A DNA stretch of 64,000 nt, from NCBI RefSeq assembly GCF_003112575.1, contig NZ_BEWC01000007.1, forward strand, positions 124,001 to 188,000, given 5' to 3'. The number at the start of each line of letters is the position of its first letter. Position 1 is the stretch's first letter. Below, piece by piece: positions 15,871-23,463 of this stretch. The position numbers and the translations under genes are program-made. This stretch comes from Streptomyces ardesiacus (GTDB lineage: Bacteria; Actinomycetota; Actinomycetes; Streptomycetales; Streptomycetaceae). The notes beneath the pieces were generated by a model that was not told the origin of the DNA, did not search any database, and worked only from the letters and a program-made list of their open reading frames with translations.

Positions 15871-15951
15871 CTCAGAGCGTTCCTCGTCCGGGCCGGGTTC
15901 ACACCCGGGGCACGGGCGCACCGGGAGCGCGTGCCGGCCCGGAGTCGGCAA

Positions 15952-17091
15952 TCACACCCCGGAGGAGACCTCCGCCTTCGGCTGATCGCCGTTCCCCTCC
16001 GCCGCCAGGGCTCGGTTGCGGCGCACGGAGGACCAGAAGGACCAGGCGATGAGGACGACGCCGACGAGGCCGGTGATGATCTCGTGGATCTGGTACTGGA
16101 TGGTGACCAGCAGGATGAGGGCGAGGGCGCCGATGGCGTAGTGGGCGCCGTGCTCCAGGTAGACGTAGTCGTCCAGGGTGCCCTGGCGGACCAGGTAGAC
16201 GGTCAGGGAGCGGACGTACATGGCGCCGATGCCGAGGCCGAGGGCCATCAGGACGATGTCGTTGGTGATGGCGAAGGCGCCGATGACGCCGTCGAAGGAG
16301 AACGACGCGTCCAGGACCTCCAGGTAGAGGAACATGAAGAACGCGGCCTTGCCCGCCAGCTTGACGGCCGACTTGGGCTTGCCGGTGCGGGCGGCCTGCT
16401 CTTCCTCCTCGTGCTCGCGTTCCTCCTCCTCTTCGAGTTTGTCCTCGAAGTAGCCGGAGAGACCGCCGACGATCATGTAGGTGATCAGACCCGCGATCCC
16501 CGCGAGGAGCACGGTCTCCGCCTTGTCGGCGTGGGCGCCGCCGTGCTGGTGGGCGTGGGCGCCGAAGGTGAGCGCGGAGACCAGCAGCACGACCAGGGCG
16601 ATGCAGACCGACAGCATGTCGACCTTGCCGAGCTTGGCCAGCGGACGCTCCAGCCAGGCCAGCCACTTGATGTCCCGGTCCTCGAAGATGAAGTCCAGGA
16701 AGATCATCAGCAGGAACATGCCACCGAAGGCGGCGATCGACGGGTGGGCGTCGGTCACCAGTTCCTGGTAGCGGTCCTTGTCGGTGAGGGCGAGGTCGAC
16801 GGCCTCGATCGGTCCGAGCTGGGCGCTGATGGCGACGATGACGACCGGGAAGACCAGGCGCATGCCGAACACGGCGATGAGGATGCCGACGGTGAGGAAG
16901 ATCTTCTGCCAGAAGGCATTCATCTTCTTCAGGATCCCGGCGTTGACCACCGCGTTGTCGAAGGACAGCGAGATCTCCAGGATGGAAAGGATCGCCACAA
17001 TGCCGAAAGCGGTCCACCCCCCGTAGAAGACCGCTGCGACCAGGCCGAGCGCGGTGACCGCGAACGACCAGCCGAAGGTTTTCAGAAGCAC
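15952..17091 (-). CDS. DUF475 / TerC-like integral membrane protein
   Basis: 379 residues with about nine membrane segments. LEISLSFDNAVVNA near residues 38-51 and LEVLDASFSFDGVIGAFAITND near 250-271 are the paired acidic D-N/D-G motifs of the TerC superfamily, thought to bind a divalent cation inside the membrane. Between them lie a His-rich loop (HAHQHGGAH) and a long Glu-rich cytoplasmic loop (EEEEEREHEEEE). TerC relatives export Mn2+ and support metalation of secreted proteins. A GTG at 17091 is the start; the ribosome-binding site is weak. It lies 49 nt after the first terD and is probably co-transcribed with it. Confidence 0.9.
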   Translation of the reverse strand: MLLKTFGWSFAVTALGLVAAVFYGGWTAFGIVAILSILEISLSFDNAVVNAGILKKMNAFWQKIFLTVGILIAVFGMRLVFPVVIVAISAQLGPIEAVDLALTDKDRYQELVTDAHPSIAAFGGMFLLMIFLDFIFEDRDIKWLAWLERPLAKLGKVDMLSVCIALVVLLVSALTFGAHAHQHGGAHADKAETVLLAGIAGLITYMIVGGLSGYFEDKLEEEEEREHEEEEQAARTGKPKSAVKLAGKAAFFMFLYLEVLDASFSFDGVIGAFAITNDIVLMALGLGIGAMYVRSLTVYLVRQGTLDDYVYLEHGAHYAIGALALILLVTIQYQIHEIITGLVGVVLIAWSFWSSVRRNRALAAEGNGDQPKAEVSSGV

Positions 17092-17140
17092 TGGCTACCC
17101 AATCGTGTGTGTACGGGGCTCCCCCGCGCCGTACTCGGCT

Positions 17141-17716
17141 TTACGAAACGTTGACTCCGAAGTCTAGAGCGATACCACGGAGCCCCGACGCATACCCCTG
17201 CCCCACTGCACGGAACTTCCACTCGCCCTGGTAGCGGTAGAGCTCGCCGAAGATCATCGCGGTCTCCGTGGAGGCGTCCTCACTGAGGTCGTAGCGGGCC
17301 AGTTCCTGACCGTCGGCCTGGTTGACGACCCGGATGAAGGCGTTGCTGACCTGGCCGAAGGTCTGGCCGCGCTCGTCGGCCATGTGGATCGAGACCGGGA
17401 AGACGATCTTGTCGCAGTGGGCGGGCACCCTGGAGAGGTCGATCAGCAGCGACTCGTCGTCGCCCTCGCCCTCACCGGTGAGATTGTCGCCGGTGTGCTC
17501 GATCGAGCCGTCCGGGCTCGTGAGCTGGTTGTAGAAGACGAACCACTCGTCGCCGAGCACCCGTCCGCCGCTGCACACGAGCGCGCTCGCGTCGAGGTCG
17601 AAGGGTGCTCCGGTGGTGGAACGCGCGTCCCAGCCGAGCCCGACCAGTACCTGCGTGAGGTTCGGTGCGGCCTTGGACAGGGAGACGTTGCCGCCCTTGG
17701 CAAGCGTGACGCCCAT
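17141..17716 (-). CDS. terD: TerD family tellurium/stress resistance protein
   Basis: 191 residues, the full length of canonical TerD. GVTLAKGGNVSLSK starts the fold; DLDASALV, FVFYNQLTSPDGS and the acidic GDNLTGEGEGDDE loop (near residues 76-88) form the two Ca2+ sites; GEWKFRAVGQGYASGLRGIALDFGVNV closes the domain. TerD proteins bind Ca2+ and associate with the membrane in tellurite and general stress responses. A GGGAGGGA ribosome-binding site precedes the ATG. It is 73% or more identical by eye to the neighbouring paralogue at 17886-18461, from which a terminator separates it. Confidence 0.93.
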   Translation of the reverse strand: MGVTLAKGGNVSLSKAAPNLTQVLVGLGWDARSTTGAPFDLDASALVCSGGRVLGDEWFVFYNQLTSPDGSIEHTGDNLTGEGEGDDESLLIDLSRVPAHCDKIVFPVSIHMADERGQTFGQVSNAFIRVVNQADGQELARYDLSEDASTETAMIFGELYRYQGEWKFRAVGQGYASGLRGIALDFGVNVS

Positions 17717-17759
17717 GATGAAGGTCCCTCCCCGGGTGATGATTCTTGGGTTTCCTGCG

Positions 17760-17796
17760 CGTCCGGCGCCGCACGTAAACCGTGCGGCGCCGGACG
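17760..17796 (-). terminator. Terminator between the two terD genes
   Basis: A perfect 16-bp stem: 17760-17775 pairs with 17781-17796 around the loop TAAAC. It follows the terD gene at 17886-18461 and should end or attenuate that transcript before the second terD. Confidence 0.88.
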
Positions 17797-17885
17797 TGTC
17801 GAGACCGTGGCCCCGCCGGACGATCGGGGCCGTCGTCCCGGCCGTTGCGTCCCTCGGACGTTCGGCCGCTCAGGTGCTCAGGTGC

Positions 17886-18461
17886 TCAGACGTTGACGCC
17901 GAAGTCCTGCGCGATGCCGCGCAGGCCGGAGGCGTAGCCCTGGCCGATGGCGCGGAACTTCCACTCCGCACCGTGCCGGTACAGCTCGCCGAAGACCATG
18001 GCGGTCTCCGTGGAGGCGTCCTCGCTCAGGTCGTACCGGGCGATCTCGGCCTCGCCGGCCTGGTTGACGACGCGGATGAACGCGTTGCGGACCTGGCCGA
18101 AGGACTGCTGGCGGTTCTCGGCGTCGTAGATCGAGACCGGGAAGACGATCTTCTCGATGTCGGCCGGGACGGTCGCGAGGTTGATCTTGATCTGCTCGTC
18201 GTCGCCCTCGCCCTCACCGGTGAGGTTGTCACCGGTGTGCTCGACCGAGCCGTCCGGGCTCTTCAGGTTGTTGAAGAAGACGAAGTGCGCGTCGCTGGCG
18301 ACCTTGCCGGAGCTGTTCAGCAGCAGCGCGCTGGCGTCCAGGTCGAAGTCGGTGCCGGTCGTGGTGCGGATGTCCCACCCGAGGCCGACGATGACGGCGG
18401 TCAGGCCGGGGGCCTCCTTGGTCAGCGATACGTTGCCGCCCTTGCTGAGGCTGACTCCCAC
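17886..18461 (-). CDS. terD: TerD family tellurium/stress resistance protein (paralogue)
   Basis: 191 residues and a close paralogue of the 17141-17716 product. It has the same landmarks: GVSLSKGGNVSLTK, DLDASALLLNSSGK, FVFFNNLKSPDGS, GDNLTGEGEGDDE with its Ca2+ ligands, and WKFRAIGQGYASGLRGIAQDFGVNV. GTG 18461 is the start, with GGAGG 5 nt before it. It is the first terD on the minus strand and has its own upstream region (18462-18600) shared only with the end of the peroxiredoxin gene. The pair probably arose by tandem duplication. Confidence 0.93.
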   Translation of the reverse strand: MGVSLSKGGNVSLTKEAPGLTAVIVGLGWDIRTTTGTDFDLDASALLLNSSGKVASDAHFVFFNNLKSPDGSVEHTGDNLTGEGEGDDEQIKINLATVPADIEKIVFPVSIYDAENRQQSFGQVRNAFIRVVNQAGEAEIARYDLSEDASTETAMVFGELYRHGAEWKFRAIGQGYASGLRGIAQDFGVNV

Positions 18462-18600
18462 GAGTCCTCCATTGGTGTCCAGGGGCGGGGTGCCCCGTAG
18501 TGCGTGGATGTCGGATCAACGAGTCGATCCTAGTGACGGGTTCCCGCGCCCCGCAGTCCCCGGCGCCGACCCGTCGCGTGGTGTCGGCGGCGGGCGCCGC

Positions 18601-19059
18601 TCACAGGGTGTCGAGCGCCTTCACGTACGCGCTCAGGTCGCGGGCGTCCGGCAGACCGTTGACCACGGTCCAGCGCACGACGCCCTCCTGGTCGATGATG
18701 AAGGTGCCGCGGACGGCGCAGCCCTTGTCCTCGTCGAAGACGCCGTAGGCCCGCGAGACGTTGCCGTGCGGCCAGAAGTCGGAGAGCAGCGGGTACTCCA
18801 GGCCCTCCTGCTCGGCGAAGACGCGCAGGGTGTGGATGGAGTCGTTGGAGACGGCGAGCACCTGGGTGTCCCGGTCGGAGAACTGCGGCAGGTTGTCGCG
18901 CACCTCGCACAGCTCGCCCGTGCACACACCGGTGAAGGCGAAGGGGTAGAAGAGCAGCACGACGTTCTTGCGGCCGCGGAAGTCGGACAGCCGGACCGTC
19001 GCGCCGTGGTTGTCCTTGAGTTCGAAGTCGGGGGCCTTGTCGCCGACCTGGATCGTCAT
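18601..19059 (-). CDS. AhpE-type peroxiredoxin
   Basis: 152 residues. FYPFAFTGVCTGELC holds the P-x-x-x-T-x-x-C active site with Pro39, Thr43 and the peroxidatic Cys46; a second Cys at 51 is five residues on. GTFIIDQEGVVRW carries the Arg-side strand of the fold. The protein reduces H2O2, organic peroxides or peroxynitrite, probably using mycothiol or thioredoxin as reductant. The close second Cys is unlike most 1-Cys AhpE proteins and could form an in-subunit disulfide; that is inference. It stands just upstream of the terD genes on the same strand, which fits a redox-stress neighbourhood. Confidence 0.9.
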   Translation of the reverse strand: MTIQVGDKAPDFELKDNHGATVRLSDFRGRKNVVLLFYPFAFTGVCTGELCEVRDNLPQFSDRDTQVLAVSNDSIHTLRVFAEQEGLEYPLLSDFWPHGNVSRAYGVFDEDKGCAVRGTFIIDQEGVVRWTVVNGLPDARDLSAYVKALDTL

Positions 19060-19207
19060 GTCCCGTTCGTCCCTTCCGCAGGAAGTCGTCCGTGGGTGGT
19101 TCGCTGGAAACACCCTACGCAGGGACGGTCGCGGCCTCGCGGACGGGCCGACGGCGGTCGGCCGCCGGCCCGTCCGGGGTGCGTGGTGTGGCGGGAGCCC
19201 GGGCGGG

Positions 19208-19645
19208 CTACCGCTTGGACTTGGCGGCCTTGGGCGTCGCCAGCCGGCTGCCGCTCCAGTCCTTGCCGACGCTGACGCTCTTGGACGCCGTCAGTCCGGC
19301 GGTCGTGGAGGCCTCCGAGATGTCACTGGCCTCGACGTACCCGTCACGGCCGGTCTTCGGCGTGAGAAGGAGGATCGACCCGCCCTCTTCGATGTACGTG
19401 GTGGCATCCACCAGCGCATCCGTCAGGTCGCCGTCGTCGTCACGGAACCACAGCACGACGGCATCGGCCACGTCCTCGTAGTCCTCGTCCATCAGCTCGC
19501 CCTCGACGGCGCTCTCAATGGCCTCGCGGAGCTCCTGGTCGACGTCGTCGTCGTAGCCGATCTCCTGGACCACCTGCCCGGGCTGGAAACCCAGCCTGGC
19601 GGCAGGGTTCGTCCGCTCCTCCGCGTGGTCCGCGGTCGCGCTCAC
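19208..19645 (-). CDS. DUF3052 family protein
   Basis: 145 residues, very acidic in the middle (GYDDDVDQELREAIE, GELMDEDYEDVADAVVLWFRDDDGD). The order of conserved blocks ARLGFQPGQVVQEIGYDDDVD, DALVDATTYIEEGGSILLLTPKTGRDGYVE and the DISEAS segment identifies DUF3052, a family conserved in actinobacteria and of unknown function. The GTG at 19645 is chosen because AGGAGG lies 6 nt upstream; an ATG 15 nt earlier would place the ribosome-binding site inside the gene. It is divergent from aceE, an arrangement I believe is conserved in Streptomyces. Confidence 0.88.
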   Translation of the reverse strand: MSATADHAEERTNPAARLGFQPGQVVQEIGYDDDVDQELREAIESAVEGELMDEDYEDVADAVVLWFRDDDGDLTDALVDATTYIEEGGSILLLTPKTGRDGYVEASDISEASTTAGLTASKSVSVGKDWSGSRLATPKAAKSKR

Positions 19646-20045
19646 GGGTTGCCTCCTGATCATGTTCGGTAGATGTCCTGGGGCCTCGCGCGTGCGCGAA
19701 GCCTGGCCGTAGTCCACACGGGCGGGACGGATCGCGCAAGTACCCGGCGTCTGGGACCGCCGAAACGGTGACGATCCCGGCCGTGTCGCCGCAACTTCCG
19801 TCGCGCCGTCCTGCCCGAAGGTGACATACACCACACCTATCTGCCCCGTTTGCGTAATTGGGAACCATGTGTGGGTACGAGACTCGAATGAACGTGCCCC
19901 CGATCCTCACGGGAGGACCGGTTACCCCACGGTACAGATGACGATTGCCCCCGCGAGGTAGACGATGGGGAACCGGCGGGGGAATCGGCGCAGACACCCG
20001 GGAAGGACACCCGGAACAACGGCCCTCTGACAGCGAAGGAACAGC
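19646..20045. other. 400-bp divergent control region of DUF3052 and aceE
   Basis: No gene is visible. The segment must carry the promoters of both flanking genes. AT-richer patches occur at 19845-19900 and 19930-19945, but I could not fit a convincing -35/-10 pair or a named operator. GAAGGAA at 20034-20040 is the ribosome-binding site of aceE. Confidence 0.5.
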
Positions 20046-22802
20046 GTGGCTTCCGCATCCGATCGCAGTGATCGCAGTCCGGTCATCATTGGCGGCCTTC
20101 CGAGTCAGGTTCCTGACTTCGATCCCGAGGAAACCCGGGAGTGGCTCGACTCCCTGGACGCCGCCGTCGACGAGCGCGGCCGGGAGCGGGCCCGGTACCT
20201 GATGCTGCGGCTGATCGAGCGCGCCCGCGAGCAGCGCGTGGCCGTGCCCGAGATGCGCAGCACGGACTACGTCAACACCATCCCGACCAAGAGCGAGCCG
20301 TTCTTCCCCGGCAACGAGGAGATCGAGCGCAAGATCCTCAACGCCACCCGCTGGAACGCCGCGGTGATGGTCTCGCGCGCGCAGCGGCCCGGTATCGGCG
20401 TCGGCGGTCACATCGCGACCTTCGCCTCCTCCGCCTCGCTGTACGACGTGGGCTTCAACCACTTCTTCCGGGGCAAGGACGAGGGCGACGGCGGCGACCA
20501 GGTCTTCTTCCAGGGGCACGCCTCCCCCGGCATCTACGCGCGCGCGTACCTGCTCGACCGGCTGAGCGAGCGGCACCTGGACGGCTTCCGGCAGGAGAAG
20601 TCCAAGGCGCCGTACATGCTGTCCTCGTACCCGCACCCGCGGTCGATGCCGGACTTCTGGGAGTTCCCGACGGTCTCCATGGGTCTCGGCCCGATCGGCG
20701 CGATCTTCCAGGCACGGATGAACCGCTACATGCACGCGCGCGGGATCGCGGACACCTCCCGGTCGCACGTGTGGGCCTTCCTCGGCGACGGGGAGATGGA
20801 CGAGCCGGAGTCGCTGGGCCAGTTGTCGATCGCCGCGCGGGAGGGCCTGGACAACCTGACCTTCGTGGTCAACTGCAACCTTCAGCGCCTGGACGGCCCG
20901 GTGCGCGGCAACGGGAAGATCATCCAGGAGCTGGAGTCGGTCTTCCGGGGCGCCGGCTGGAACGTGATCAAGCTGGTCTGGGACCGCACCTGGGACCCGC
21001 TGCTCGCCCAGGACCGGGACGGCGTGCTGGTCAACCGGATGAACACCACCCCGGACGGCCAGTTCCAGACCTACGCCACCGAGTCGGGCGCCTACATCCG
21101 CGAGCACTTCTTCGGCGACGACCACCGGCTGCGCAAGATGGTCGAGAACATGACCGACCAGCAGATCCAGCACCTGGGGCGCGGCGGCCACGACCACCGG
21201 AAGATCTACGCGGCGTACAAGGCGGCCCTGGACCACAAGGGCCAGCCGACGGTGATCCTGGCCAAGACGGTCAAGGGCTGGACGCTGGGCCCGAACTTCG
21301 AGGGCCGCAACGCCACGCACCAGATGAAGAAGCTGACGGTCGACGACCTCAAGCGCTTCCGCGACCGGCTGCACCTGCCGATCTCCGACAAGGAGCTGGA
21401 GTCCGGCCCGCCGCCGTACTACCACCCGGGCCGGGACACCGAGGAGATGCAGTACATGCACGACCGGCGCCTGGGCTGCGGCGGGTACGTGCCGACCCGG
21501 GTGGTGCGGTCGAAGCCGCTCGCCCTGCCGGACGACAAGACGTACGCGACCGTGAAGAAGGGGTCGGGCCAGCAGTCCATCGCGACGACGATGGCCTTTG
21601 TGCGTCTGCTCAAGGACCTCATGCGGGACAAGGAGATCGGCAAGCGGTTCGTGCTGATCGCGCCGGACGAGTACCGCACGTTCGGCATGGACTCCTTCTT
21701 CCCGAGTGCGAAGATCTACAACCCGCTCGGGCAGCAGTACGAGTCCGTGGACCGGGACCTGCTGCTCGCCTACAAGGAGGCGCCGAACGGGCAGATGCTG
21801 CACGACGGCATCTCCGAGGCGGGCTGCACCGCCTCGCTGATCGCGGCCGGTTCGGCGTACGCCACGCACGGCGAGCCGCTCATCCCGGTGTACGTCTTCT
21901 ACTCGATGTTCGGTTTCCAGCGCACCGGCGACCAGTTCTGGCAGATGGGCGACCAGTTGGCGCGCGGTTTCGTGCTGGGCGCGACCGCGGGGCGCACGAC
22001 CCTGACCGGCGAGGGCCTCCAGCACGCCGACGGGCACTCGCAGCTGCTCGCCTCGACCAACCCGGCGTGCGTGGCGTACGACCCCGCCTTCGGATTCGAG
22101 ATCGCGCACATCGTCAAGGACGGCCTGCGCCGGATGTACGGCGGGGACGAGCAGCACCCGCACGGGGAGGACGTCTTCTACTACCTCACCGTCTACAACG
22201 AGCCCATCCGGCACCCGGCCGAGCCCGAGAACGTGGACGTCGAGGGCATCCTCAAGGGCGTGTACCGCTTCAGCGAGGGCACGGGCGGCTCGATCCCGGC
22301 GCAGATCATGGCCTCGGGCGTCGCGGTGCCGTGGGCCGTGGAGGCGCAGCGGATCCTCGCCGAGGAGTGGAACGTGCGCGCCGACGTCTGGTCGGCGACC
22401 TCCTGGAACGAGCTGCGGCGCGAGGCCGTGTCCTGCGAGGAGCACAACCTGCTGCACCCCGAGGAGGAGCAGCAGGTGCCGTACGTGACGCGGAAGCTGG
22501 CGGGCGCGCAGGGGCCGTTCGTGGCGGTGTCCGACTGGATGCGGTCGGTGCCGGACCAGATCGCGCGCTGGGTGCCGGGGACGTACCAGTCGCTGGGCGC
22601 CGACGGCTTCGGCTTCGCGGACACGCGCGGGGCGGCGCGGAGGTTCTTCCACATCGACGCGGAGTCGATCGTGGTGGCCGTGCTGAGCGAGCTGGCACGG
22701 GAGGGCAAGGTGGACCGGTCGGTGCTGAAGCAGGCGGTCGACCGCTACCGGCTGCTCGACGTGACGGCGGCCGACCCGGGGGCGGCCGGCGGGGACGCGT
22801 AG
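20046..22802 (+). CDS. aceE: Pyruvate dehydrogenase E1 component, homodimeric type
   Basis: 918 residues, normal length for AceE. It decarboxylates pyruvate with thiamin diphosphate and passes the acetyl group to the lipoyl domain of E2, feeding acetyl-CoA to the TCA cycle and to fatty acid synthesis. The ThDP/Mg2+ site is GDGEMDEPESLGQLS near residues 246-260, followed by FVVNCN; RGGHDHRKIYAAY, MDSFFPSAKIYNPLGQQYE and FGFQRTGDQFWQMGDQ are conserved AceE blocks. The start is GTG 20046 with GAAGGAA 5 nt before it. It stands alone, divergent from DUF3052, and ends at a strong terminator. Confidence 0.97.
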   Translation: MASASDRSDRSPVIIGGLPSQVPDFDPEETREWLDSLDAAVDERGRERARYLMLRLIERAREQRVAVPEMRSTDYVNTIPTKSEPFFPGNEEIERKILNATRWNAAVMVSRAQRPGIGVGGHIATFASSASLYDVGFNHFFRGKDEGDGGDQVFFQGHASPGIYARAYLLDRLSERHLDGFRQEKSKAPYMLSSYPHPRSMPDFWEFPTVSMGLGPIGAIFQARMNRYMHARGIADTSRSHVWAFLGDGEMDEPESLGQLSIAAREGLDNLTFVVNCNLQRLDGPVRGNGKIIQELESVFRGAGWNVIKLVWDRTWDPLLAQDRDGVLVNRMNTTPDGQFQTYATESGAYIREHFFGDDHRLRKMVENMTDQQIQHLGRGGHDHRKIYAAYKAALDHKGQPTVILAKTVKGWTLGPNFEGRNATHQMKKLTVDDLKRFRDRLHLPISDKELESGPPPYYHPGRDTEEMQYMHDRRLGCGGYVPTRVVRSKPLALPDDKTYATVKKGSGQQSIATTMAFVRLLKDLMRDKEIGKRFVLIAPDEYRTFGMDSFFPSAKIYNPLGQQYESVDRDLLLAYKEAPNGQMLHDGISEAGCTASLIAAGSAYATHGEPLIPVYVFYSMFGFQRTGDQFWQMGDQLARGFVLGATAGRTTLTGEGLQHADGHSQLLASTNPACVAYDPAFGFEIAHIVKDGLRRMYGGDEQHPHGEDVFYYLTVYNEPIRHPAEPENVDVEGILKGVYRFSEGTGGSIPAQIMASGVAVPWAVEAQRILAEEWNVRADVWSATSWNELRREAVSCEEHNLLHPEEEQQVPYVTRKLAGAQGPFVAVSDWMRSVPDQIARWVPGTYQSLGADGFGFADTRGAARRFFHIDAESIVVAVLSELAREGKVDRSVLKQAVDRYRLLDVTAADPGAAGGDA

Positions 22803-22832
22803 CCGGCGGGCCAGCCGAACCCGCACATGGCT

Positions 22833-22859
22833 CACCCCCGCCCGTGACGGGCGGGGGTG
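22833..22859 (+). terminator. Terminator after aceE
   Basis: CACCCCCGCCCG (22833-22844) pairs perfectly with CGGGCGGGGGTG (22848-22859) over a 3-nt loop, 30 nt after the aceE stop. It lies between convergent genes and may serve both. Confidence 0.88.
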
Positions 22860-22913
22860 GGAACGTCCGGGCGGCGGGTGATGCCGCGCTGCGAAGGTGA
22901 TGCGGCGCAGCCG

Positions 22914-23219
22914 CTAGAACATCCCGTGGCCCGGTGCCGTCGCTCCGACGAGCCCGACGAGTGCCAGGAGCGTGTCGATGCCGCCCAGCGCCACGGCGAC
23001 CACGGCCGGCACCGGGCGGGGCCCCGTCCAGCTGCGGCCCATCGCGAACCATCCGCAGACGATCGCCGCGGGGCCGAGCACGATGCCCAGCGCGAAGAAA
23101 CCGGCGACCGCGCAGACCACTCCGACCACCGCGAGCGTCGCGCGATCCGGCCCGGTCCGTGACCACGTCCGGCCACGTGAGCGGGGGTGCCTGCGCGACC
23201 CCTGTCCGAAGCTCGCCAT
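22914..23219 (-). CDS. DUF4190 membrane protein
   Basis: 101 residues. After a basic cytoplasmic start (GQGSRRHPRSRGRTWSRTGPDRATLAVVG) there are two membrane helices, near residues 29-55 and 70-95, with GPAAIVCGWFAMGRS between them. This is the DUF4190 pattern: two short helices with a Gly-rich turn. Function is unknown. The ATG at 23219 is preferred because GAGGGAG sits 6 nt upstream; the adjacent ATG at 23222 is nearly equivalent. The frame is open further upstream to 23273 but lacks a ribosome-binding site there. Confidence 0.8.
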   Translation of the reverse strand: MASFGQGSRRHPRSRGRTWSRTGPDRATLAVVGVVCAVAGFFALGIVLGPAAIVCGWFAMGRSWTGPRPVPAVVAVALGGIDTLLALVGLVGATAPGHGMF

Positions 23220-23402
23220 CATCAACTCCCTCAACTCATCGTGGAGTTCGGGTACCCGCCCAGGGCGTGTCATGCCTGCTTCGAACGTGCTGCCCGCGCG
23301 CCACCCCCCTCCGGCAGCGCGCCGCAGCCTCTCGCCCTCCGTGCCCTGCGGAGGACCTGACCCACTGTGACCTGCGGTCTCCGGCCAAGGGGAGGGTTCG
23401 CG

Positions 23403-23441
23403 GCTCCTGTCACCCTGATGGACGAAACGGGTGACAGGAGC
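23403..23441 (-). terminator. Terminator after the MFS exporter gene
   Basis: GCTCCTGTCACCC (23403-23415) pairs perfectly with GGGTGACAGGAGC (23429-23441) over a 13-nt loop, 22 nt beyond the stop of the exporter gene on the minus strand. Confidence 0.82.
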
Positions 23442-23463
23442 GAGGGATTTTCCCGGGCACCGG

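Noticed and set aside
19515..22835. Open frame of over 1,100 codons on the minus strand opposite aceE
   Set aside because: It is a GC-rich shadow frame: the translation is low-complexity Arg/His/Val/Gly sequence with no domain, and the plus strand encodes an unmistakable AceE.
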